From an uncultured Bacteroides sp. (GTDB taxonomy: Bacteria; Bacteroidota; Bacteroidia; Bacteroidales; Bacteroidaceae): a DNA stretch of 64,000 bases. A program made the position numbers and the translations under genes. Below the pieces are notes generated by a model. The model searched no databases, was not told the DNA's origin, and saw nothing but the letters and a program-made list of their open reading frames with translations. Positions 33,877-40,284 of this stretch are shown piece after piece. The stretch lies in NCBI GenBank assembly GCA_958453305.1, contig CAUDXH010000001.1, positions 62,001 to 126,000 of the forward strand. The letters are read 5' to 3'. Each line of letters starts with the position of its first letter. Positions within the stretch are counted from its first letter, which is position 1.

Positions 33877-33892
33877 TGTTTCACGTGAAACA
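33877..33892. other. Exact 16-bp parS-like site
   Basis: TGTTTCACGTGAAACA is a perfect palindrome identical to the consensus centromere site bound by chromosomal ParB. It lies in the 57-bp gap between mnmG and apt, outside both genes. No parA or parB is in the window. Confidence 0.8.
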
Positions 33893-33925
33893 AACACTTT
33901 AAAGAAAACTTATAAAAGACTGAAT

Positions 33926-34450
33926 ATGAACAAAGAGACATTAAAGCAAAACCTACGGGAGATACCCGACTTCCCCATTCCGGGTATCTTGTTCTACGAC
34001 GTGACCACTCTCTTCAAAAACCCAGAGTGCTTGCAGGGAATGATAGACGAATTATATGAGATGTATAAGGACAAAGGCATTACCAAGGTGGTGGGTATTG
34101 AGTCAAGAGGTTTCATTCTGGGCGGCGCTCTGGCAGCCCGACTGGGAGCCGGATTCATCATGGCACGCAAGCCGGGTAAGCTGCCTGCCGAAGTCATAGA
34201 GGAGACGTATGCGAAAGAATACGGAACCGATACCATCCAAATCCATAAGGATGCAATCAATGAAAACGACGTGGTCTTGCTGCACGACGACCTGCTTGCC
34301 ACCGGAGGAACAATGGCTGCATCTTACCGCCTTGTGAAAAAATGTGGTGTAAAGAAAGCCTTCGTCAACTTTGTAATTGAGCTGAAGGGACTGAACGGAC
34401 GTCAGGCTTTTCCGGAAGACGTAGAGGTTACTACCCTGCTCCAATTATAA
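33926..34450 (+). CDS. apt: Adenine phosphoribosyltransferase
   Basis: Salvages adenine to AMP using PRPP in the cytoplasm. The 174-residue length is standard. The N-terminal IPDFPIPGILFYDVTTLF and the middle VGIESRGFILGGALAARLG are typical, and the PRPP-binding loop is VVLLHDDLLATGGTMAAS (about 115-131). The start is preceded by a weak ribosome-binding region, as is common here. The adjacent 266-bp gap has an imperfect hairpin and no gene. Confidence 0.95.
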   Translation: MNKETLKQNLREIPDFPIPGILFYDVTTLFKNPECLQGMIDELYEMYKDKGITKVVGIESRGFILGGALAARLGAGFIMARKPGKLPAEVIEETYAKEYGTDTIQIHKDAINENDVVLLHDDLLATGGTMAASYRLVKKCGVKKAFVNFVIELKGLNGRQAFPEDVEVTTLLQL

Positions 34451-34607
34451 GCATGGAAGAGAAATCTTGAAAAGAGGAGCAGGCTCGCAAAGCCCGAAGA
34501 CGGATTACATGAGAGACTCAAGAAGAGGCTGAATCTACAAGAGTTTCCCTTGCACCCAAAACTTCTACATGCAAGATTTTTAAATTTTACAAGAAACCAG
34601 AAATACC

Positions 34608-34672
34608 AAACGCAGATTTCCGCAAATTAGCACGCTCCTCCCTGCTACACTAATCAGCGGATTTCTGCGTTT
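34608..34672. terminator. Imperfect hairpin between apt and uvrC
   Basis: AAACGCAGATTTCCGC (34608-34623) pairs with GCGGATTTCTGCGTTT (34657-34672) with two mismatches and a 33-nt loop that itself carries partly complementary TTAG and CTAA. There is no good T-run, so termination is only possible. Confidence 0.4.
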
Positions 34673-34716
34673 CAACTTCATAAGCAATCTGCTCACCTGC
34701 ACTAAAACTTCTGCAC

Positions 34717-36537
34717 ATGGATAACCATGAAATTCTTAATGCCAACGATTACCTACGGGGAATTGTCATGAACCTGCCGGAAACTCCCGGCATCTATCAA
34801 TACCTGAACAGTGAAGGAACCATCATTTATGTAGGGAAAGCTAAGAACCTTAAACGGCGGGTCTATTCTTATTTCTCCCGCGACCATCATACGGCAAAGA
34901 CGCGTATCCTGGTAAGAAAGATAGCCGATATCCGTTACATCGTAGTGAAGACCGAAGAGGATGCGCTGCTGCTTGAAAATAACCTGATCAAGAAATACAA
35001 GCCCCGATATAATGTATTGCTGAAAGATGACAAGACCTACCCTTCTATCTGTGTAAGCAACGAATATTTCCCCCGCATATTCAGCACGAGAAAACTGGTG
35101 CGCGACGGTTCGGTTTATTATGGCCCGTACAGCCATGTTCCTTCCATGCAGGCTGTGCTTGCACTGATAAAGAAACTTTATCCGCTCCGTACCTGCAAGC
35201 TGGTACTTACCCCGGAAAACATACGTCAAGGTAAATTCAATGTTTGTCTGGAGTATCACATCAAGAACTGCAAAGCGCCCTGCACAGGACTTCAGTCGCA
35301 CGAGGATTACATGAAGAATATTGCTGCCATACGGGAGATTCTCAAAGGGAATACGCAAGCCATAAGCAGTAGCATGCTTAAAGAAATGCAAGCGTTGGCA
35401 AGCGAGATGAAGTTTGAGGAAGCGCAAAAGATAAAAGAGAAATATGAACAGATAGAAAGTTATCGGGCCAAGAGCGAAGTGGTCAGTTCTTCGTTTCACA
35501 ACATTGATGTGTTTTCGATAGAGACGGATGAAAATGCGGCATACATCAATTACCTGCATATCACGAACGGCTGCGTGAACCAAGCATTCACGTTCGAATA
35601 TAAAGTACAGATGGGGGAAAGCAAAGAAGAATTGCTGCAATTAGGTATTGCAGAAATGAGAGAACGGTATAAGAGTCTGTCTAAGGAAATCATCGTACCC
35701 TTTGAACTGAATATGGAAATGCAGGGAGTGACATTTACCATTCCTCAGCGGGGAGAGAAAAAGCATCTGCTGGAGCTCTCTATCATGAATGTGAAGCAAT
35801 ATAAATTAGACCGGCTGAAGCAGGCGGAAAAGCTTAACCCGGAACAACGCAGCGTACGGCTCATGAAAGAAATACAGGAACAGTTACACCTTCCCAAGAT
35901 GCCGGTTCACATTGAATGTTTTGACAACTCGAACATTCAGGGTTCGGATGCGGTGGCTGCCTGTGTTGTCTTTAAAAAAGCGAAACCCTGCAAGAAGGAT
36001 TACCGGAAATACATCATCAAAACAGTGGAGGGACCGGACGATTATGCTTCTATGCAGGAGGTGGTGCGCCGCCGCTATACACGCATTCTGAACGAGCAGG
36101 GAGAACTGCCCGACTTGATTCTTACCGATGGAGGTAAAGGGCAAATGGAAGTGGTACGGCAAATAATCGAGGATGAACTTCAGCTGCAAATTCCCATTGT
36201 GGGTCTGGCGAAAGACGGGCGTCACCGCACTTCGGAAGTGCTTTATGGCTTTCCACCTTCCAGCATTGGAATCAAACAAGGTACTCCCCTATTTCATCTG
36301 CTCGAACGGATACAAGATGAGGTACATCGTTTTGCCATTACTTTCCACCGTGACAAGCGAAGCAAGAGTCAGGTTGCCTCTGCTCTTGACGCTATTCAGG
36401 GCATCGGAGAAAAGCGGAAAGCGGCTCTACTGAAAACATTCAAAAGCGTTGCCCGAATCAAACAGGCAAGCGTGGAGGAACTTGCTGAAGTGGTAGGAAA
36501 TGCCGCAGCAAAAAGTATCAAGGAAAACCTGAAATAA
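34717..36537 (+). CDS. uvrC: Excinuclease ABC subunit C
   Basis: Makes both incisions in nucleotide excision repair with UvrA and UvrB. The 606 residues have the N-terminal GIY-YIG nuclease (PETPGIYQYL at 21-30 and YVGKAKNLKRRV at 38-49). A Cys-containing segment CLEYHIKNCKAPCTG comes next. The UVR motif (ALASEMKFEEAQKIKEKYEQ in outline) follows. The RNase H-like endonuclease has ECFDNSNIQGSDAVAACVVF and DLILTDGGKGQ, and the C-terminal helix-hairpin-helix is IQGIGEKRKAALLKTF. All domains are complete. Confidence 0.95.
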   Translation: MDNHEILNANDYLRGIVMNLPETPGIYQYLNSEGTIIYVGKAKNLKRRVYSYFSRDHHTAKTRILVRKIADIRYIVVKTEEDALLLENNLIKKYKPRYNVLLKDDKTYPSICVSNEYFPRIFSTRKLVRDGSVYYGPYSHVPSMQAVLALIKKLYPLRTCKLVLTPENIRQGKFNVCLEYHIKNCKAPCTGLQSHEDYMKNIAAIREILKGNTQAISSSMLKEMQALASEMKFEEAQKIKEKYEQIESYRAKSEVVSSSFHNIDVFSIETDENAAYINYLHITNGCVNQAFTFEYKVQMGESKEELLQLGIAEMRERYKSLSKEIIVPFELNMEMQGVTFTIPQRGEKKHLLELSIMNVKQYKLDRLKQAEKLNPEQRSVRLMKEIQEQLHLPKMPVHIECFDNSNIQGSDAVAACVVFKKAKPCKKDYRKYIIKTVEGPDDYASMQEVVRRRYTRILNEQGELPDLILTDGGKGQMEVVRQIIEDELQLQIPIVGLAKDGRHRTSEVLYGFPPSSIGIKQGTPLFHLLERIQDEVHRFAITFHRDKRSKSQVASALDAIQGIGEKRKAALLKTFKSVARIKQASVEELAEVVGNAAAKSIKENLK

Positions 36538-36549
36538 AAATTATTTTCG

Positions 36550-36557
36550 TATTTTTG
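36550..36557 (+). promoter_or_regulatory. Candidate promoter of the dtd-mazG-deoC genes
   Basis: TATTTTTG matches TAnnTTTG and begins 13 bp after the uvrC stop. A dispersed repeat element lies between it and the dtd start. Confidence 0.5.
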
Positions 36558-36576
36558 TAAGATGAGTCGATAAGGC

Positions 36577-36670
36577 TTTAATTAGTTGACGAGGTTTCAG
36601 GTGACGAGTTGACCAGGCTTTAGATACCCAAGGAACTGAAACCCCGTCAACTCGTCAACTTATCACCTGA
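36577..36670. repeat. Dispersed hairpin repeat element between uvrC and dtd
   Basis: GTTGACGAGGTTTCAGGTGA units, a shortened core CTTTAGATACCCAAGG (36618-36633), then CCCGTCAACTCGTCAACTT. The core is truncated relative to other copies. Confidence 0.75.
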
Positions 36671-36687
36671 ATAAAAAAGAAACAGCA

Positions 36688-37140
36688 ATGAGAGTAGTAA
36701 TCCAACGAGTAAGTCATGCTTCCGTTACCATCAACGGAACTTGCAAATCTGCCATCAAGGAAGGATTTATGATATTAGTCGGAATTGAAGAAGCCGACAC
36801 CCAAGAAGATGCCGACTGGCTCTGTAAGAAGATTGTCAATCTGCGTGTGTTTGATGATGAAAACGGAGTAATGAACCGGTCTGTCCTTGACATCAACGGA
36901 GAGATTCTTATCGTCAGCCAGTTTACTTTAATGGCTTCAACAAAGAAAGGAAACCGTCCGTCGTATATCCGCGCTGCACGCCCGGAAACAGCCATTCCTC
37001 TTTACGAATACTTCTGCAACGAAGTGAGTATCGCTCTCGGGAAAGAGGTAGGAACCGGAGAATTTGGAGCCGACATGAAGGTGGAATTACTGAACAACGG
37101 TCCGGTCACCATCTGTATGGATACGAAAAACAAAGAATAA
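36688..37140 (+). CDS. dtd: D-aminoacyl-tRNA deacylase
   Basis: Removes D-amino acids (and mischarged glycine) from tRNA to protect translation. The 150 residues carry the two family signatures: SQFTLMAS at 77-84 and NNGPVT at 136-141 with the Gly-cisPro. The length is usual for the family. It is likely the first gene of a plus-strand set with the MazG-like gene and deoC, although the 197-bp gap before the MazG-like gene contains repeats. Confidence 0.95.
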   Translation: MRVVIQRVSHASVTINGTCKSAIKEGFMILVGIEEADTQEDADWLCKKIVNLRVFDDENGVMNRSVLDINGEILIVSQFTLMASTKKGNRPSYIRAARPETAIPLYEYFCNEVSIALGKEVGTGEFGADMKVELLNNGPVTICMDTKNKE

Positions 37141-37280
37141 AAAGTTTGTTCGATTGACGAACGATGAGGTTTAAGACAAAAGAACAAATGTTTATGAGCA
37201 TATTAAACTTAGCAATTCAGAGCCTTACCAGCTTGTCACCTTATTATCGTGTAGCCTTGAAAATGAACCTAAGAAACTTA

Positions 37281-37336
37281 AGCTATTTATAAGCCCCATT
37301 AAACTCATAAACTTAGAAACTTAAAAACTCAAAACA
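37281..37336. repeat. AAACTTA-type repeat before the MazG-like gene
   Basis: AACTTAAGCTATTTATAAGC then CATTAAACTCATAAACTTAG and AAACTTAAAAACTCAAAAC lead directly into the ATG at 37338. These are the right-arm units of the second repeat type. Confidence 0.6.
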
Positions 37337-37337
37337 T

Positions 37338-37667
37338 ATGACCCTCGAAGAAGCACAGCAAAGCGTTGACCAATGGATTAAAACCTACGGAGTACGCTAC
37401 TTCAGCGAGCTGACCAATATGGCTGTCCTCACTGAAGAAGTAGGTGAACTTGCCCGCATCATGGCACGTACATACGGAGACCAGTCTTTTAAGAAAGGAG
37501 AAAACCACGACTTGGGAGACGAAATGGCGGATGTATTATGGGTACTGATCTGTTTGGCAAATCAGACGGGAGTAAACCTTACTGAAGCCTTCCGGAAAAA
37601 TCTGGAAAAGAAAACGAGCCGAGACAAAGACCGGCATAAGAACAACCCGAAACTTAAAAACTCATAA
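37338..37667 (+). CDS. MazG-like nucleotide pyrophosphohydrolase
   Basis: A 109-residue single-domain member of the MazG/all-alpha NTP-PPase family, which hydrolyses non-canonical or excess nucleoside triphosphates. The metal-binding motifs are EEVGEL (Glu33, Glu34, Glu37) and DEMADVLW (Asp61, Glu62, Asp65), the usual EExxE and ExxD pair. The last residues, NNPKLKNS, are encoded by the AAACTTAAAAACTC-type repeat that fills the following gap, so the true conserved protein ends a few residues earlier. It is followed by deoC after 26 bp. Confidence 0.88.
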   Translation: MTLEEAQQSVDQWIKTYGVRYFSELTNMAVLTEEVGELARIMARTYGDQSFKKGENHDLGDEMADVLWVLICLANQTGVNLTEAFRKNLEKKTSRDKDRHKNNPKLKNS

Positions 37668-37692
37668 ACTCATAAACTTAAAAACTAAAACA
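37652..37692. repeat. AAACTTA-type repeat overlapping the MazG-like 3' end
   Basis: AAACTTAAAAACTCATAAAC and its continuation cross the stop codon of the MazG-like gene and run up to the deoC ATG, so the repeat supplies both the last codons and the intergenic spacer. Confidence 0.75.
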
Positions 37693-37693
37693 T

Positions 37694-38734
37694 ATGAAGT
37701 ATAACCACGAAGAAGCGTGCGGATGCGGACATAACCACACCCACCACGAAGAACCATGCGGATGCGGACATAACCACACTCATGAATGCGAATGTGATGA
37801 CGACTGCGAATGTCATTGCGAAGATGAAGAAGACGCTGAACATCTGCATCAGCCGGATAAATACCACCTGGCACTGAGCAAATATGATACTTGCCTGAAC
37901 GATGAAGAAACAGCCAGAAAAACGGCTCTTCTGATAGAAAAGCATCTGCAGGAAAACAATACGCAAGATGTAAAGAAATTTTTATTCAACTGCATTGACC
38001 TGACTACGCTGAAATGTACAGACAGCGACGAAAGCGTATTACGTTTCACTTCTAAAGTCAATGAATTTGTTGACCGCTACCCCGACTTGAAAAATGTGGC
38101 TGCTATCTGTGTTTATCCGAATATGGCAGAAGTGGTAAACGATACACTGGAAGCTGACGATGTGAAGATAGCTTGCGTATCGGGCGGATTCCCTTCATCG
38201 CAGACTTTTACCGAAATCAAGGTGGCAGAAACTGCCATGGCTCTGCACACCGGAGCCGATGAAATCGACATCGTCATTGCAGTAGGAAAATTCCTGAGCG
38301 GTGACTACGAAGGCATGTGCGATGAAATAGAAGAACTGAAAGAGGTATGCGGTAACCACCACTTGAAAGTTATCCTTGAAACCGGTGCGCTTGCCACTGC
38401 ATCGAACATCAAAAAAGCCTCTATCCTTGCCATGTATTCAGGTGCCGACTTCATCAAGACTTCTACCGGAAAAGAAAACCCGGCAGCTACTCCCGAAGCA
38501 GCATACGTAATGTGTCAGGCTATCAAGGAATACTTCAAGGAAACCGGACGCAAAGTCGGATTCAAGCCCGCAGGAGGTATCAACACCGTCAACGATGCAC
38601 TTACCTATTACACCATTGTAAAAGAGGTATTAGGCGAGGAATGGCTGAATAATGAACTGTTCCGCTTAGGAACCAGTCGACTTGCCAACCTGCTGCTTTC
38701 TGAGATTGTAGGCGAGGAAACGAAATTCTTCTAA
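37694..38734 (+). CDS. deoC: Deoxyribose-phosphate aldolase with His/Cys-rich N-terminal extension
   Basis: Cleaves 2-deoxyribose-5-phosphate to glyceraldehyde-3-phosphate and acetaldehyde in deoxynucleoside catabolism. The aldolase core (from about residue 60) is a TIM barrel with Lys255 in FIKTSTGKENPAA as Schiff-base lysine and the second lysine in VGFKPAGGI. The first 53 residues are unusual: the nine-residue unit CGCGHNHTH occurs at 9-17 in full (with one interruption) and at 22-30, followed by ECECDDDCECHCEDEEDAEH. This is a probable metal-binding tail, with nine Cys and many His and acidic residues. The full protein of 346 residues is about 90 residues longer than common DeoC proteins. 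Confidence 0.93.
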   Translation: MKYNHEEACGCGHNHTHHEEPCGCGHNHTHECECDDDCECHCEDEEDAEHLHQPDKYHLALSKYDTCLNDEETARKTALLIEKHLQENNTQDVKKFLFNCIDLTTLKCTDSDESVLRFTSKVNEFVDRYPDLKNVAAICVYPNMAEVVNDTLEADDVKIACVSGGFPSSQTFTEIKVAETAMALHTGADEIDIVIAVGKFLSGDYEGMCDEIEELKEVCGNHHLKVILETGALATASNIKKASILAMYSGADFIKTSTGKENPAATPEAAYVMCQAIKEYFKETGRKVGFKPAGGINTVNDALTYYTIVKEVLGEEWLNNELFRLGTSRLANLLLSEIVGEETKFF

Positions 38735-38760
38735 GCCTTTCATCTAAAACGCCTAAACGC

Positions 38761-38814
38761 AATACAGAAAACGCTTTGATGTTTTGAATAAGACATCAAA
38801 GCGTTTTCTGTATT
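38761..38814. terminator. Perfect 22-bp hairpin after deoC
   Basis: Arms 38761-38782 and 38793-38814 are exactly complementary around a 10-nt loop. The right arm contains GCGTTTTCTG and is followed by ATAAACC, so a U-run is inside the stem rather than after it. It could end both strands (deoC and the minus-strand remnant at 38841). Confidence 0.75.
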
Positions 38815-38840
38815 ATAAACCTCAACAAGTTATGCGCCTT

Positions 38841-39164
38841 TTATTGACGTGTAATTCGTACAGATGTTATTCTGTCATTCCAACTTGAATTATGAGTTCC
38901 AACAACATAATTGTCCTTCAAATTAGCATCAAAACCTTTTCCCCAATGAGAACGAGGGCTATCAGGTTTAGGAGTGTCATTAAATGGTAAAGAGAATGGC
39001 TTATCCATAAAATCGCATTTCATTGAATTATTCAAAATGAAACTCATACAGTGGCTTCTATAATTGTTATCTTCAAATAGTTCAAACAACGTTGTACCCG
39101 CAATACTATAATTTCGTAATGTGCACTTGCTGGTTGACTCTACAAGGCGATAAAAGAAATGCTT
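38841..39164 (-). pseudogene. Beta/gamma-crystallin-like fragment
   Basis: The minus strand is open from 39164 to the stop at 38841 with no ATG at the right place; TTG at 39089 is possible. It reads KCTLRNYSIAGTTLFELFE, DNNYRSHCMSFILNNSMKCD and then SSWNDRITSVRI near the end. The (F/L)E-NF-x-G-S...W-N-D-x-I-S-S-(V/I) pattern is that of crystallin-type or peptidase-inhibitor-I36-type Greek-key domains. The normal N-terminus and signal peptide are missing; a frame shifted by one base opens MVKAFLLSP just upstream, so a frameshift near 39160 is plausible. Best read as a truncated gene for a secreted small beta-protein. Confidence 0.5.
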
Positions 39165-39216
39165 TCACCATACAATAATATCAATACGTTTAAAAGCACG
39201 GCTGAATTTTCTGTTT

Positions 39217-40191
39217 TTACTTTTTCCGTTCGATTACATAATCAATATAAGCCGTCAAAGCTTCACGAAGAGAAGCATCGGCAGACTCGGGTAGCAAAGC
39301 CAATGCCTTGTCACGGTAGGCATACATCACCTGCTCGGCATACTCGATGCCTCCCTCCTGCTTTACCCTCTCAACGAAAGAAGCAATCTCTTCTTTCGAA
39401 GCCTCCATGGACCGGATACGGAGAGCCAGCTCACGTAAACACTCATCCTGAGTGCGGTTTAATAAATAAAGCGCAGGCAGAGTCAGTTTACCTTCCAACA
39501 TATCATTTCCCGTAGGTTTACCCAGTTCCGGCGATTCATAATAATCGAAAATATCATCCTTTATCTGGAAAGCAATCCCAATCATTTCACCGAAAAGAGC
39601 TGCGTTACGTACTGCTTCGGGAGCTGCATGAACAGACACTGCCCCACTCTCGGCACTTGCCGTAAACAGTGCAGCCGTTTTCTTACGAATGACATCAAAA
39701 TAGATTTCTTCCGAAAAATCACGGTTTGAAGTGTTGGCCAGCTGGATGATTTCTCCTTCTGAAAGTTCCTGTCCCAGACGAGCTACCAATTCTACCAGTT
39801 CCAGCATTCCGGAATGAGCCGCATGCTTCAAACTTGAGGCAAGCATATAATCGCCCACCAGCACCGATACCTTATTATTATAGATGGCATTGACCGACGA
39901 CTGACCACGCCGCTTATCGCTTTCATCTACCACATCATCGTGTACCAGACTTGCGGTATGAAGCAACTCAAGCGACAAAGCTGCATGCAAAGTAGAATCG
40001 GTTACCTTGCCGAAAAGTTTCGCCATCAGCAACACCAGAATGGGACGCATCATTTTCCCGTTACGTTTCTTGATATACGCAAGCACTTCATTCAGCAAAG
40101 GGTTCTTGCTGTTGAGCGATGCGTCAAAAAGCGCTCTAAACTCGTCCAATTCTTTTTCTATCGGTAACTTGATTAATTCAATCTTCTCCAT
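39217..40191 (-). CDS. Polyprenyl diphosphate synthase (octaprenyl/long-chain type)
   Basis: Makes the isoprenoid tail of menaquinone from isopentenyl and farnesyl diphosphates. The 324 residues contain both aspartate-rich motifs: DDVVD (85-89) within HDDVVDESDKRRG and DDIFD (212-216) followed by YYESPELGKPTGND. The product length is not certain from the sequence, so I give no symbol. A minus-strand -7 box lies at 40211-40218. Diverges from polA. Confidence 0.92.
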   Translation of the reverse strand: MEKIELIKLPIEKELDEFRALFDASLNSKNPLLNEVLAYIKKRNGKMMRPILVLLMAKLFGKVTDSTLHAALSLELLHTASLVHDDVVDESDKRRGQSSVNAIYNNKVSVLVGDYMLASSLKHAAHSGMLELVELVARLGQELSEGEIIQLANTSNRDFSEEIYFDVIRKKTAALFTASAESGAVSVHAAPEAVRNAALFGEMIGIAFQIKDDIFDYYESPELGKPTGNDMLEGKLTLPALYLLNRTQDECLRELALRIRSMEASKEEIASFVERVKQEGGIEYAEQVMYAYRDKALALLPESADASLREALTAYIDYVIERKK

Positions 40192-40210
40192 GCAACAGTT
40201 AATTATCGCA

Positions 40211-40218
40211 CAAAAGTA
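40211..40218 (-). promoter_or_regulatory. Promoter of the polyprenyl synthase gene
   Basis: The minus strand reads TACTTTTG (match to TAnnTTTG), 20 bp before the start. In the same 93-bp divergent region a plus-strand TACTTTTA at 40250-40257 is a near match for polA. Confidence 0.6.
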
Positions 40219-40284
40219 ATAATAAAACAGCTAATAGCGTATTTTTTTGTACTTTTATGCCTCAAACTTAAGATTTTTACACGA

